Source of the DNA: Rhodospirillales bacterium
GTDB taxonomy: Bacteria; Pseudomonadota; Alphaproteobacteria; Rhodospirillales; UBA2165
Assembly (NCBI GenBank): GCA_012960465.1
Contig: DUBF01000164.1
Location: 1 to 64,000, forward strand
Reading direction: 5' to 3'
DNA length: 64,000 nt
Below are positions 9,811-19,936 of this stretch, piece after piece. A model generated the notes under the pieces. That model saw only the letters and a program-made list of their open reading frames with translations, ran no database searches and was not told where the DNA came from. Every line of letters begins with the position of its first letter. Positions within the stretch are counted from its first letter, which is position 1. Made by a program: the position numbers and the translations under genes.

Positions 9811-10662
9811 ATGGCTTTACCAACATTTACTATGCGCCAAATGCTTGAAGCTGGCGTTCATTTCGGGCACGTAACCCGGCGCTGGGATCCAAAGATGGAA
9901 GAATTTATCTTCGGAACCCGGCAAGGTGTTCACATTCTTGATCTTCAGCAAACGGTCCCGATGTTGTATCGGGCAATGCAGGCCGTCAACGAGGTCGTTG
10001 CGGCAGGCGGTCGCGTTTTGTGGGTCGGTACAAAACGTCAGGCCGGGCAACCAGTTGCGGAAGCATCAAAACGTTGCGGGCAATATTATGTTAATCATCG
10101 CTGGCTCGGTGGAATGATGACAAATTGGAAAACTATTTCTAATTCAATTCGTCGTTTAAAGACACTTGAAGAACAGTTGAGTGAAAGTAATGAGGAAATA
10201 ACAGGTCTAACCAAAAAGGAAATGCTTAAATTAACAAGAGAACATGAAAAATTGGACCGTTCATTAGGTGGCATTAAAGATATGGGTGGATTGCCTGATA
10301 TAGTATTTGTACTTGATACTAATAAGGAGAGTATTGCGGTAGCGGAAGCTAATAAACTAGGGATCCCGGTGATTGGAATACTTGACAGTAATTCAAATCC
10401 AAGTGGGATTGACTATCCTATTCCTGGTAATGATGATTCTATACGGGCAATAAATTTTTATTGCGATATGATTGCTGGTTCTGTTTTGTCTGGTATACAA
10501 ACTGAAATGGCTGTTTCCGGAGCGGATATAGGTGAATTAGAAGTTGCGCCTACTGACGATCTTCAAGGAGAAATGGCTGCTGAAGTTTCGACGGAAGTCA
10601 TCGCTACTAAGGATACTACAGACTTGCCGGCCAAAGAAACAGAGCAGGAAGTAACGTCATAA
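9811..10662 (+). CDS. rpsB: 30S ribosomal protein S2
   Basis: 283 residues. S2 binds the 30S subunit at the head-body junction with bS1. The family start [14 protein letters not shown] and the conserved stretches [12 protein letters not shown] and LPDIVFVLD are clear. A C-terminal acidic tail of about 45 residues after the S2 fold is typical of alphaproteobacterial S2. It begins a forward block that runs to lpxB, with tsf 37 bases downstream. GC content is visibly higher in the first 300 bases than in flanking DNA, as expected for a highly expressed gene. Confidence 0.97.
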   Translation: MALPTFTMRQMLEAGVHFGHVTRRWDPKMEEFIFGTRQGVHILDLQQTVPMLYRAMQAVNEVVAAGGRVLWVGTKRQAGQPVAEASKRCGQYYVNHRWLGGMMTNWKTISNSIRRLKTLEEQLSESNEEITGLTKKEMLKLTREHEKLDRSLGGIKDMGGLPDIVFVLDTNKESIAVAEANKLGIPVIGILDSNSNPSGIDYPIPGNDDSIRAINFYCDMIAGSVLSGIQTEMAVSGADIGELEVAPTDDLQGEMAAEVSTEVIATKDTTDLPAKETEQEVTS

Positions 10663-10699
10663 TTACAGCTGTTCTTTATAAATAAAATAGGGGTTATAA

Positions 10700-11626
10700 A
10701 TGGCAGAAATTACTGCTGCTTTAGTAAAAGAGTTGAGAGAGATTACCAGTGCTGGCATGATGGATTGTAAAAAGGCGTTGAATGAAAATGATGCTGACAT
10801 TGAATCTTCAGTAGATTGGCTACGATCGCAAGGTCTGGCAGCAGCTGCAAAGAAATCAGGAAGAGCTGCATCTGAGGGTCTCGTTGGCGTTATGACATCC
10901 GGTAGTAAAGGCGCTATTATAGAACTAAACTCTGAAACTGATTTTGTAGCTCGTAACGGGGCGTTTCAGGAATTTGCTGAGAACATTTGTAAAACAGCTC
11001 TTGATGGCGATGGGGATGTTGAAACTTTAAAGAAGGCTGATTACGTTGATGGAGATACTATCGATGAACAGCTTACGCATAAAATTGCCATAATTGGCGA
11101 AAATATGAATTTGCGGAGATCATCTATTCTAGAAGTTCAGGATGGTGTAGTGGTTAGCTATATGCATAATGCCATTAAGGTTGGGCTAGGTAAAATAGGC
11201 GTTTTAGTTGCGTTAGAATCGTCTGGAGATGAGACGGAACTTAATGCATTAGGTAAACAAATCGCGATGCATGTTGCCGCGGCAAACCCTTTGGCACTAT
11301 GTCGCGATAATGTTAATCAATCTGATCTTGAGAGAGAAAAGGTTATATTAATGGAACAAGCCCGTGATTCGGGAAAGTCTGAAGAAATTATTGAAAAAAT
11401 GGTTGAGGGACGCCTGCGTAAATATTACTCAGAAATTTGCCTGCTTGAGCAATCTTTTGTAGTTGATCCGGATATTACGGTTCAAAAAGCTGTTGAAATG
11501 GTAGCCTTAAAGGTTGGTGTTCCAATAAAAATAGCAGACTTTATACGCTTTTCTCTTGGTGATGGCGTTGAAAAGGAAGAAGAGGATTTCGCTGCTGAAG
11601 TTGCAGCCGTGGCCGGCGGATCATAG
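10700..11626 (+). CDS. tsf: Elongation factor Ts
   Basis: 308 residues. EF-Ts recycles EF-Tu by exchanging GDP for GTP. The N-terminal UBA-like module (VKELREITSAGMMDCKKAL), the TDFVARN motif that contacts EF-Tu, and the C-terminal module (LLEQSFVVDPDITVQ) are present in order. It follows rpsB as in most bacteria, preceded by a GGGGTTATAA leader. Two hundred bases without an obvious terminator separate it from pyrH, so pyrH may have its own promoter. Confidence 0.97.
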   Translation: MAEITAALVKELREITSAGMMDCKKALNENDADIESSVDWLRSQGLAAAAKKSGRAASEGLVGVMTSGSKGAIIELNSETDFVARNGAFQEFAENICKTALDGDGDVETLKKADYVDGDTIDEQLTHKIAIIGENMNLRRSSILEVQDGVVVSYMHNAIKVGLGKIGVLVALESSGDETELNALGKQIAMHVAAANPLALCRDNVNQSDLEREKVILMEQARDSGKSEEIIEKMVEGRLRKYYSEICLLEQSFVVDPDITVQKAVEMVALKVGVPIKIADFIRFSLGDGVEKEEEDFAAEVAAVAGGS

Positions 11627-11827
11627 CGAATATAAGCTTGCAGATAACATGTTCTTGCATACTAATCTGTGAGAGTTTTGTTAATTCTTCTATTTTTTAA
11701 TCTTTAGTAATTTTGCGTTCTTTAGTTGGAGGATAATCTGCTACAATGCGATGGTTATAATCGCCGTCCTTATACACCCGGTTACGTCTTAGCTGTGAAT
11801 GGAATAATTTAAAAGGAAAGCTGAGCC

Positions 11828-12553
11828 ATGATCTCAAAAAAGCTAAAGTACAAACGAGTTTTGTTAAAGCTCTCTGGTGAAGCCTTAATGGGTGAAAGTG
11901 AGTTTGGTTTTGATCCAAAGGCAATGGAGCGTATCGCACATGAAGTGAAAACGGTTCGTGACATGGACGTCCAAGTTTGTATGGTAATTGGTGCAGGTAA
12001 TATTTTTAGGGGCTTAAAAGGGGTTTCGGCTGGTTTAGACCGGTCAAGTGCCGATTATATGGGTATGTTGGCCACCGTAATGAACGCAATCGGAATTCAA
12101 TCCGTTTTGGAAAGATTGAGTGTTACAACCCGCGTACTTTCTGCTATTCCGATGTCTGATGTATGTGAGCCATATATCCGTCGCCGTGCTGAACGTCATA
12201 TGGAAAAAGGCCGTGTGGTTATTTTTGCAGCAGGTACTGGCAACCCTTATTTCACAACTGATACAGCTGCTGCGTTGCGAGCGGCCGAGATGAGTTGTGA
12301 TGCGCTTTTAAAAGGTACGCAAGTAGACGGTGTCTATAGTGCAGACCCCAAGAAAGACTCCTCTGCCGAACGTTATGATACACTTAGATATCTTGACGTA
12401 TTAGCTCGAGATTTAAAAGTTATGGATGCTTCTGCTATTTCGTTATGTCGAGAGAATTCTATCCCAATCATTGTTTTTTCGATACATTCGACAGGAGCAT
12501 TTGCTGATGTTATAGCGGGTAAAGGAAAATTTACAGTAATTTGTGAAAGATAG
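11828..12553 (+). CDS. pyrH: UMP kinase
   Basis: 241 residues. PyrH phosphorylates UMP to UDP, a bacterial-type amino acid kinase fold enzyme. [33 protein letters not shown] and the substrate loop [15 protein letters not shown] are the family landmarks. A strong AAAGGAAAG ribosome binding site precedes ATG 11828. frr follows after 6 bases. Confidence 0.97.
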   Translation: MISKKLKYKRVLLKLSGEALMGESEFGFDPKAMERIAHEVKTVRDMDVQVCMVIGAGNIFRGLKGVSAGLDRSSADYMGMLATVMNAIGIQSVLERLSVTTRVLSAIPMSDVCEPYIRRRAERHMEKGRVVIFAAGTGNPYFTTDTAAALRAAEMSCDALLKGTQVDGVYSADPKKDSSAERYDTLRYLDVLARDLKVMDASAISLCRENSIPIIVFSIHSTGAFADVIAGKGKFTVICER

Positions 12554-12559
12554 GATTAG

Positions 12560-13120
12560 ATGGATTACAACTCCGAAAAAAAAGATATTCAGCGGCGGAT
12601 GGAGCGCGCTCTTGAGGTTCTTTTCCGGGAATTCAATGGACTAAGGACGGGGCGGGCATCAGTTAGTTTATTGGAGCCAATTACTGTTGATGCCTACAAT
12701 CAACAAATGCCCATGGATCAGGTGGGGAATATTGGTACGCCCGAGCCTCGGATGTTAACAGTCCAGGTCTGGGATAAAGGTTTGGTTTCTAGTGTTGAAA
12801 AAGCCATCCGTGAATCGGATCTTGGCTTGAACCCTGCTTCTGATGGTCAGCTAGTGCGAATTCCAATTCCTCCGCTTAATGAAGAACGTCGAGTTGAGAT
12901 TACTAAAATAGCCGGTAAATATGCTGAGGAGACCCGAGTGGCTCTGCGTAATGTCCGTCGCCACGCTATGGACGAGATGAAGAAAGCAGAAAAAGATGGC
13001 GATATTTCTAAAGATGAACACCATGATTATGATGGAGAAATTCAAGAAATTACTGACGAATTTGTTAAGAAAGTTGACGAGGCTCTCTTCAATAAGGAAC
13101 AGGAGATAATGCAGGTTTGA
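12560..13120 (+). CDS. frr: Ribosome recycling factor
   Basis: 186 residues, the usual length. RRF splits post-termination ribosomes with [28 protein letters not shown] and [10 protein letters not shown] are family signatures. The stop codon shares one base with the uppS start at 13120, so the pair is probably translationally coupled. Confidence 0.97.
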   Translation: MDYNSEKKDIQRRMERALEVLFREFNGLRTGRASVSLLEPITVDAYNQQMPMDQVGNIGTPEPRMLTVQVWDKGLVSSVEKAIRESDLGLNPASDGQLVRIPIPPLNEERRVEITKIAGKYAEETRVALRNVRRHAMDEMKKAEKDGDISKDEHHDYDGEIQEITDEFVKKVDEALFNKEQEIMQV

Positions 13121-13153
13121 TGACTGCAAAATTTATGATGACTGCAGAATTAT
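13118..13153 (+). repeat. Imperfect 18-bp tandem duplication at the uppS start
   Basis: Two adjacent 18-base copies starting TGATGACTGCA (13118-13135 and 13136-13153) match at 15 of 18 positions. The first copy overlaps the frr stop and uppS start; the second repeats the ATG-containing sequence in frame, giving uppS a duplicated start region ([11 protein letters not shown]). Confidence 0.7.
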
Positions 13154-13872
13154 CTCCCAGAAATGTTAACTTTGTTATTCCGACACATGTAGCTATTATC
13201 ATGGATGGCAACGGTAGGTGGGCAAAGGCTCGCGGATTGCCTAGAATAGCTGGGCATAAAGAGGGGGCAAGTGCCGTAAAGTTAGCAATTGAAAGTGCAA
13301 TCAAGTATGGAGTTCGCTATCTAACACTTTTTAGTTTTTCCTCAGAAAATTGGAAGCGGCCGGCCGACGAAATCAGTGATTTAATGGGACTTCTTCGCAG
13401 ATATCTTAGAAGCGAAATAGCGGAACTTCACAAAAATGATATTAGATTGCGAGTTATTGGTGATCGCTTGGACTTAAACTCTGATATTGTTGATTTAATT
13501 GAAGATTGTGAGAGACGTACGGTAAAGAACACAACCCTCGATTTGGTAATTGCATTAAGTTATGGCAGCCGCAAGGAACTTACTAATGTCGTGAAAAATC
13601 TAGCAAAAAAATCTGTTACTGGAGAAATAAGCGTAGATGAAATTGATGAATCTATGATTACGCAATGTCTTGAAACTAGTGATATACCTGATCCTGATCT
13701 GCTTATCCGTACTAGTGGTGAAAAAAGAATTAGTAACTTTTTGCTTTGGCAGTTAGCTTATGCCGAATTAGTTTTCATCGATTGTTTATGGCCGGATTTT
13801 AACGAAACTGAGTTTACGAGCGCTATCTCTGAGTTTAGCCGTCGTGAAAGACGGTTTGGGTCCACCGTTTAA
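13120..13872 (+). CDS. uppS: Isoprenyl (undecaprenyl) diphosphate synthase
   Basis: 250 residues from ATG 13120; ATG 13138 (or 13135) is a possible alternative because of the tandem repeat. UppS condenses isopentenyl diphosphate onto farnesyl diphosphate to make the C55 carrier of cell-wall and glycan synthesis. Motifs: HVAIIMDGNGRWAKARG with the catalytic Asp, LFSFSSENWKRP, and the C-terminal PDPDLLIRTSGEKR. An AGGAG site inside the end of frr can serve either start. It is followed by cdsA and dxr, both also in lipid precursor synthesis. Confidence 0.96.
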   Translation: MTAKFMMTAELSPRNVNFVIPTHVAIIMDGNGRWAKARGLPRIAGHKEGASAVKLAIESAIKYGVRYLTLFSFSSENWKRPADEISDLMGLLRRYLRSEIAELHKNDIRLRVIGDRLDLNSDIVDLIEDCERRTVKNTTLDLVIALSYGSRKELTNVVKNLAKKSVTGEISVDEIDESMITQCLETSDIPDPDLLIRTSGEKRISNFLLWQLAYAELVFIDCLWPDFNETEFTSAISEFSRRERRFGSTV

Positions 13873-13900
13873 CCGATAATATACTGGTAAAAACTAATCA

Positions 13901-14566
13901 ATGATAATTCGAGCTCTTTCAGCAGTTGTAATGGTGGCGTTTGTATTAGGTGCGATACATGTAGGATCCCCATACTTTGAAGTACTGACGGCATTAATCG
14001 GATTTTTGGCGATGGTGGAATGGTATAGATTAATTTTTTTTAACCGACCTAAGATTCCAAATTTTATGTTCATGATAATTGGAATGGGTTATATATCGAT
14101 GCCTTGTTTAATTTTGGTCTGGTTGAGAAACAATGGCCCACATGGGGAATATTTTATTATGTGGTTCTTTGTCATTATTTGGTCTACAGATATAGGGGCC
14201 TATTTATTTGGTAATAGTATTGGTGGTGTTAAATTGGCGCCCAAAATAAGCCCCAACAAAACTTGGGCTGGTTTCTTTGGAGGGATGGCTTCTGCCCTTA
14301 TAGCTAGTTCGCTTTTGAATTCTTTTTTATACCCACTAACGAGTATGCTTATCGCTATTTTGGGATGTATTTCAATTTCAATTGTAGGGCAAATCGGTGA
14401 TTTATTGGAATCTTGGTGTAAACGACGATTGGGTGTTAAAGATACAGGTAAATTAATTCCTGGCCACGGTGGTATTTTGGATAGAGTGGATTCCATTTTA
14501 TTAAGTGCTCCTGTTGCAGGATTTCTCGCAATTATTTTTCAAACTCACGAATTTCCATGGAGATGA
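13901..14566 (+). CDS. cdsA: Phosphatidate cytidylyltransferase
   Basis: 221 residues, at the short end of the family, with about seven membrane segments. CdsA makes CDP-diacylglycerol from phosphatidate and CTP at the inner membrane. The family signature is complete: SWCKRRLGVKDTGKLIPGHG followed by GILDRVDS. The upstream pieces SNKTWAG-like (SPNKTWAGFFGG) and STDIGAYLFG also fit. It overlaps dxr by 10 bases. Confidence 0.94.
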   Translation: MIIRALSAVVMVAFVLGAIHVGSPYFEVLTALIGFLAMVEWYRLIFFNRPKIPNFMFMIIGMGYISMPCLILVWLRNNGPHGEYFIMWFFVIIWSTDIGAYLFGNSIGGVKLAPKISPNKTWAGFFGGMASALIASSLLNSFLYPLTSMLIAILGCISISIVGQIGDLLESWCKRRLGVKDTGKLIPGHGGILDRVDSILLSAPVAGFLAIIFQTHEFPWR

Positions 14567-15756
14567 AAATCCTTCAAACTATAAAAACTAGTAGTCAAAA
14601 GAAGCGTTGCGTCACTATATTAGGCTCAACGGGTTCGGTCGGTTGCAGCACTCTAAATTTGATAAAGTATGCATCCAAACGTTTCGAAGTTGTGTCGCTG
14701 ACGGGTAATGAAAATGTGCAATTATTAATCGAACAAGCAAAAATATTTGCGCCAAAATTTGCCGTTATAGGAAATGAAGAACTCTATGATGAACTGAAGG
14801 CTGGACTAGCTGGAACTGCAGTCAGGGTAGCTGCGGGAAAAGCGGCATTGTGTGAAGCTGCGGAAATGAATTCCGATATAGTCATTGCTGGTATTGTTGG
14901 TATTGCGGGACTCCTTCCAACCCTAGCGGCAGTAAAACGCGGAGCCGTAATAGCTTTAGCTAACAAAGAGTGTTTGGTTTGCTCAGGCTCTCTGTTTCTT
15001 GATGAAGTTGAACGCAGTGGGGCGACGTTGTTACCCATCGATTCAGAACATAATGCAATTTTCCAAATTTTTGATTTTAATCAGGTTGGAAGTGTAGATC
15101 GCATAACGTTGACGGCTTCAGGAGGCCCATTTTTTCGAAGTTCCTTAAAAGATATGGAGAACGTTACACCTGCTCAAGCTATTAACCATCCAAATTGGGA
15201 TATGGGTGCTAAAATATCGGTGGATTCTGCGACCATGATGAATAAAGGTCTGGAGTTAATTGAAGCCTTCTACCTATTTCCAATTAAAAAAGAACAAATT
15301 AATATTTTGGTGCATCCACAATCAGTTATTCACAGTATGGTAAGCTATAAAGATGGTTCGGTTCTTGCTCAAATGGGGACCCCAGATATGCGAACACCGA
15401 TTTCTTATGCGCTTGCGTGGCCTTATCGGATGAAAACGCCTGCCCAAAGGCTTGATCTTAGTAAAATAAGTCAATTAAACTTTCAAAAACCCGACTTAAA
15501 GCGCTTCCCAGCATTGTCATTAGCGCGAGATGCCTTGAAAATGGGAGACGCTATGCCTACAATATTAAATGCAGCGAATGAGGTTGCAGTGAGTTGTTTT
15601 CTTGAGGAAAGGATTGGCTTTCTCGATATTATGCGTGTAACAGAGGAAGTTTTGAATCAAATTCCGAATATAGTCCTGAATAATGTAGATGATATAACAT
15701 TTTGTGATTTAACAACCCGCAAAAAGGCAGAAGAAATCGTATTTGCACTGGCTTAA
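14557..15756 (+). CDS. dxr: 1-deoxy-D-xylulose 5-phosphate reductoisomerase
   Basis: 399 residues. Dxr converts DXP to MEP with NADPH, the committed step of the non-mevalonate isoprenoid pathway that supplies UppS. NADPH motif GSTGSVGCSTL, ANKECLV, metal and substrate residues in PIDSEHNAIFQ, and VDSATMMNKGLELIEA are all intact. ATG at 14557 or 14563; the former overlaps the end of cdsA. Confidence 0.97.
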   Translation: MEMKILQTIKTSSQKKRCVTILGSTGSVGCSTLNLIKYASKRFEVVSLTGNENVQLLIEQAKIFAPKFAVIGNEELYDELKAGLAGTAVRVAAGKAALCEAAEMNSDIVIAGIVGIAGLLPTLAAVKRGAVIALANKECLVCSGSLFLDEVERSGATLLPIDSEHNAIFQIFDFNQVGSVDRITLTASGGPFFRSSLKDMENVTPAQAINHPNWDMGAKISVDSATMMNKGLELIEAFYLFPIKKEQINILVHPQSVIHSMVSYKDGSVLAQMGTPDMRTPISYALAWPYRMKTPAQRLDLSKISQLNFQKPDLKRFPALSLARDALKMGDAMPTILNAANEVAVSCFLEERIGFLDIMRVTEEVLNQIPNIVLNNVDDITFCDLTTRKKAEEIVFALA

Positions 15757-15798
15757 TTTTAAGATAAACACCTCATTTTGAGGGTTTTAGAGGATAGA

Positions 15799-16983
15799 AT
15801 GGATATAACAAGTCTTATTTTAATGAAGCTAAGTTTTCTTTGGGAAGTTGGCATCCCGTTTTTAGTAGCTTTAACGATACTAGTTTTCATACATGAATTA
15901 GGCCATTTCATGGTAGCAAAATGGTGTAACGTGAAAGTCGAAGTATTTTCAATTGGTTTTGGGCCGGAACTTTATGGCTGGGATGATCAAGCCGGTACTC
16001 GATGGAAAATTAGCGCTATCCCTTTAGGTGGTTATGTAAAAATGTTCGGGGAGAGTGAAACTATACTAGAGCTAGAAGGGACAGAAAAAAAAGAACGCTC
16101 AATGACTACTGAAGAAGAAAAAGTATCTTTCCATCATAAAACTTTATTGCAGCGTGCATCTGTTGTCGTTGCAGGACCTCTCATCAATTTCATGTTTGCG
16201 ATATTTGCCTTTGCAGCTCTTTTTGTTTTTATGGGCCTGCCGGAACCAGTTTCAGACAGGCAGCTAGCAATTGTTGGGAATGTTTTGTCGGGTAGCGCTG
16301 CGGATGCTGGAGGGCTTAAATCTGGGGATCAAATTATCAAGATTGATAATAGCAATATCACGTATTTTGCAGAATTACAGAGAATTATTCAATCTAGACC
16401 TAATGTAAGAATTTTTGTCGAGATATTACGAAACGGCGAAAATGTTAATTTTGATTTTGTAACTGGGTCGAAAAGCGTAAAAAATAGTGCCGGCAATGCT
16501 GAGGAACATGGTCTATTAGGCATTTCGGTTCAACCAGGAGAAGTCAAATATGATAAAAAAAATCCAGTTGAAGCTATTTTGCTTGGTTTTGAGCGGACCT
16601 ATTTTTTTACGGTCCGTATCCTTGAGTATATCCGGGATATCATCACGGGTAAGCAGTCTGCGGATCAACTAGGTGGCGTATTACGAATTGCCCAAATCTC
16701 AGGCGAGGTAGCTGAACTCGGTATTGCAAGCTTTATCTCTTTTTTAGCCGTTCTTTCTATAAACCTGGGTTTAATCAACTTATTTCCGATCCCGTTACTG
16801 GATGGTGGTCATCTAGCTTTCTATGCGATTGAAGCGATTAGAGGTCGCCCGTTAGGTCCGAAGGCCCAAGAATATGGATTTCGGGTTGGCCTTGGTTTGG
16901 TTGGAGCTTTATTTTTGTTTGTTACGTGGAATGATCTTGTGTATTTAAAGTTTTTTGAAGCGATTGCAAAAATTTTAACCTAA
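15799..16983 (+). CDS. rseP: Site-2 intramembrane zinc protease RseP
   Basis: 394 residues from ATG 15799, chosen because AGAGG lies at good spacing; an upstream TTG at 15778 is less likely. RseP cleaves transmembrane segments of anti-sigma factors and remnant signal peptides. The first membrane helix carries the zinc motif FIHELGHF, a PDZ domain follows (GNVLSGSAADAGGLKSGD), and the last part carries the third metal ligand in NLFPIPLLDGGH. Its position between dxr and bamA is conserved in proteobacteria. Confidence 0.96.
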   Translation: MDITSLILMKLSFLWEVGIPFLVALTILVFIHELGHFMVAKWCNVKVEVFSIGFGPELYGWDDQAGTRWKISAIPLGGYVKMFGESETILELEGTEKKERSMTTEEEKVSFHHKTLLQRASVVVAGPLINFMFAIFAFAALFVFMGLPEPVSDRQLAIVGNVLSGSAADAGGLKSGDQIIKIDNSNITYFAELQRIIQSRPNVRIFVEILRNGENVNFDFVTGSKSVKNSAGNAEEHGLLGISVQPGEVKYDKKNPVEAILLGFERTYFFTVRILEYIRDIITGKQSADQLGGVLRIAQISGEVAELGIASFISFLAVLSINLGLINLFPIPLLDGGHLAFYAIEAIRGRPLGPKAQEYGFRVGLGLVGALFLFVTWNDLVYLKFFEAIAKILT

Positions 16984-17076
16984 AGTTTGTATTTATTTTT
17001 TGTTTATTTCGGAATTGCGTGATTTAAGTTGTAATTTGCTTTAAAATTTAAGAAGAGCCTATTTGGGAGTTGAAAG

Positions 17077-19350
17077 TTGCATTGGATTAGATTAATTGCC
17101 CTTGGTACCTCAGTTATCATGGTTGTATTGGTACCTTTGCCGACCCTTGGGCAGAATGCAGATGTAATCAAAGAGATCGTCGTTCAAGGTGTGAAGCGAA
17201 TCGAGAGTGATACTGTGCGTTCTTATATACTACTTCAAGAAGGGGACTTGTTTGATAGACGTAGGATTGATCAATCGCTTAAAAGTTTATATGCGACGGG
17301 ATTATTTGCTGATGTATTAATTAGTCAAGAAAGAAAATCGCTTATTGTTCAAGTCGTGGAAAATCCGATTATTAATCGGATCGCATTTGAAGGCACTGAT
17401 CATATTGAAGAGGTTGATTTACAAAAAGAGATTGTTTTGCGTCCCAGAGTTGTTTTTACCCGTACAAAAGTTCAAGCTGATGTTAAGCGGGTTCTTGAGA
17501 TTTACCGGCTAAGTGGGCGTTTTTCCACTTCAGTAGTACCCAAAGTAATCCAGCTTCCACAAAATCGTGCAGATCTTATATTTGAAATTAACGAAGGGCC
17601 GTTAACAAAAATTGAACGTATAAGGTTTGTTGGTAATAGGTTCGAGAGTGATTCGGATCTTCGTGGTGTTATTCGAAGCAAACAGAACCGGTGGTATCGA
17701 TTTTGGACCTCCGACGATACATATGATCCCGATCGTTTAGCCTTAGATCGAGAATTATTACGGCGTCATTACTTATCGAAAGGTTTCGCAGGTTTTCGCG
17801 TTAGGTCAGCTGTCGGTGAGTTAACACCGGATGGAAAAGCCTTTTATATAACATTTAGTATTAACGAGGGAGCACGTTATAATTTTGGTATAGTTGATGT
17901 GGCGGCTGATATCAGGGACCTTGATACCAAATTAATAGCTGGGCTGGTAGGGTTTAAGAAAGGCGATAGATTTGATAATAGAAAGATAGAAAAGGCTGTT
18001 GATGCTATAACGGACGCTGTTGGTAATCGTGGTTTTGCTTTTGTCGAAGTAAAACCTGGACTTAACCGAGATCAAAAACATAAAAATGTTGATGTAACAT
18101 TTAATGTTAGAGAAGGGCCGCGTGTTTTTATTGAGCGATTTGATATAACGGGTAATGTGCGGACAATAGATAAAGTAATTAGGAGGGAAACTCAAATAGC
18201 CGAAGGGGATGCATTCAGCGCATCAAAATTACGCCGTGGACGTCAAGCTATTCAAGATTTAAACTTTTTTAATAAAGTTGATTTCAAAAGAGTAGTAGGA
18301 AGTTCTCCTGATAAGGCTGTTATTAAAATCGATGTCGAAGAAAAATCAACCGGTTCTCTGACTTTTGGTGTCGGATATTCTACGGATGTCGGTGCACTTT
18401 TCGATTTGGGCTTAAAAGAAAATAATTTGTTGGGTAAAGGACAGCAACTGGCATTTAACGGTTCTTTTGCCAGTGAAAAATCTACAGGTAACATTTCGTT
18501 TACCGAGCCCTATTTCTTAGATCGGGATATAGCTGCAGGTATTGATGCTTATCATGTTGTCCAAGATTTTCAATCTTCAAAATCTCATGATACGAAGAAA
18601 ACAGGGCTCGGTTTGCGTGCAGGGTTTCCAGTTGCATCCAACTTACGTCAGCGTTGGCGCTATAAAATAGAATCAGCAAGAATTGAAAATGTTTCGACTT
18701 CTGCGTCTAATTTGATTAAAGCCCAAGCAGGTTCTCGAACGTTGTCAGAAGTTGGTCATAATTTGACTTATAATAAGCTGAATAGTCGCATTACCCCAAC
18801 AGATGGTTTTCTTCTCGGCATGACTAATGACGTGGCTGGATTGGGTGGTAATATTCGGTATTTTCGAAACAAAGTTAAGGCCACCCAGTATAATGAACTT
18901 TTTGAAAATTGGGTTTTCAGTGTTAAGGGCGAAATGGCCCATATTCTCGGGATTGGCCAAGATGTAAAAATTGTTGATCGGTTCACACTTGGTGGGCGCA
19001 ACTTACGTGGTTTTACTGGGGCTGGCATTGGCCCTCGAGATATATCCACTAACGATTCTTTAGGTGGAGAATGGCGTTATAATGGTTCCGCTCAATTGTT
19101 ATTTCCTTTAGGTCTGCCCAATGAACTTGGTATTTCTGGACGAATATTTAGCGATTTTGGTAGTTTAGGAGAAGTCAATCCGTCAAACTCGAACATTAAA
19201 GACTCTGGCAGTATTAGAGCATCAGTCGGTACAGGTATTGGCTGGGTATCTCCTTTTGGTCCTGTTAATGTTGACTTCGGTTGGGCCCTAGCAAAAGAAA
19301 GTTATGATAAGACGGAGAAAATGAGGTTTAATTTTGGAACGAGGTTCTAA
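17077..19350 (+). CDS. bamA: Outer membrane protein assembly factor BamA
   Basis: 757 residues starting at TTG 17077, with GGGAG seven bases upstream. A signal peptide (GTSVIMVVLVPLPTLG) precedes five POTRA domains (about 25-345) and a C-terminal 16-strand barrel ending in FNFGTRF with the expected terminal Phe. BamA folds and inserts outer membrane proteins. The barrel holds the RGF motif region (GGRNLRGFTGAGIGPRD). skp begins one base after the stop, so the chaperone and the insertase are co-expressed. Confidence 0.97.
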   Translation: MHWIRLIALGTSVIMVVLVPLPTLGQNADVIKEIVVQGVKRIESDTVRSYILLQEGDLFDRRRIDQSLKSLYATGLFADVLISQERKSLIVQVVENPIINRIAFEGTDHIEEVDLQKEIVLRPRVVFTRTKVQADVKRVLEIYRLSGRFSTSVVPKVIQLPQNRADLIFEINEGPLTKIERIRFVGNRFESDSDLRGVIRSKQNRWYRFWTSDDTYDPDRLALDRELLRRHYLSKGFAGFRVRSAVGELTPDGKAFYITFSINEGARYNFGIVDVAADIRDLDTKLIAGLVGFKKGDRFDNRKIEKAVDAITDAVGNRGFAFVEVKPGLNRDQKHKNVDVTFNVREGPRVFIERFDITGNVRTIDKVIRRETQIAEGDAFSASKLRRGRQAIQDLNFFNKVDFKRVVGSSPDKAVIKIDVEEKSTGSLTFGVGYSTDVGALFDLGLKENNLLGKGQQLAFNGSFASEKSTGNISFTEPYFLDRDIAAGIDAYHVVQDFQSSKSHDTKKTGLGLRAGFPVASNLRQRWRYKIESARIENVSTSASNLIKAQAGSRTLSEVGHNLTYNKLNSRITPTDGFLLGMTNDVAGLGGNIRYFRNKVKATQYNELFENWVFSVKGEMAHILGIGQDVKIVDRFTLGGRNLRGFTGAGIGPRDISTNDSLGGEWRYNGSAQLLFPLGLPNELGISGRIFSDFGSLGEVNPSNSNIKDSGSIRASVGTGIGWVSPFGPVNVDFGWALAKESYDKTEKMRFNFGTRF

Positions 19351-19351
19351 A

Positions 19352-19933
19352 ATGAATATTTTCTTCAAATTTATTATTTCCATTTTGTTTATAGTTTCTG
19401 CCCTGTCTGGCTCGAATACAGTTTATTCGGCCGATAAACCAGAGGGTCTTAAGATGGGGGTGGTCGATGTAACCAGAGTAACCCGGGGATCTTTGTTGGC
19501 GAAAGACATTGCTCGACAAATTGATGCCAAACGCAGAAAATTCATGAATGAAATTAAAACGGATGAGGCTGCTCTTAGAGCACTTGATGATGAATTACAA
19601 AAGAAACGCGTTATTTTATCCCGAGATGCTTTTGCCGAAGAAAAGCGTAAATTTATTGTAAAAAGGACCGCTCTCAATAGAATGGTTCAGGCAAGGAATC
19701 AGGAGTTATTAAAATTTCGACGGGGTGCCGATCTTTATTGGAATAAAACTATGCAAAAAGCTTTAATTGATGTGGTAAGAAAATATCGTTTCAATTTTGT
19801 TTTTCGATATACACCTGAGCTTATTCTTGTGCGACCTGACAAATTAGATATTTCAAACCTTGTTTTAGATAAGCTGAATAAAAATATATCAAAATACACC
19901 ATCACTCCCCCCGCAGCTAAATCGGAAAAATAA
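19352..19933 (+). CDS. skp: OmpH/Skp-family periplasmic chaperone
   Basis: 193 residues from ATG 19352; a TTG six codons earlier lies inside bamA. A signal peptide (FIISILFIVSALSG) is followed by the mature start MGVVDVTRV, a helical, charged central region typical of the Skp tentacles (about 55-125), and a closing strand. Skp holds unfolded outer-membrane proteins for BamA. lpxD starts 3 bases after the stop. Confidence 0.88.
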   Translation: MNIFFKFIISILFIVSALSGSNTVYSADKPEGLKMGVVDVTRVTRGSLLAKDIARQIDAKRRKFMNEIKTDEAALRALDDELQKKRVILSRDAFAEEKRKFIVKRTALNRMVQARNQELLKFRRGADLYWNKTMQKALIDVVRKYRFNFVFRYTPELILVRPDKLDISNLVLDKLNKNISKYTITPPAAKSEK

Positions 19934-19936
19934 TTT

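Noticed and set aside
13901-14566. cdsA as a truncated gene
   Set aside because: It is shorter than some homologues, but has a complete C-terminal signature, a plausible start and overlaps dxr, so it is simply a short family member.
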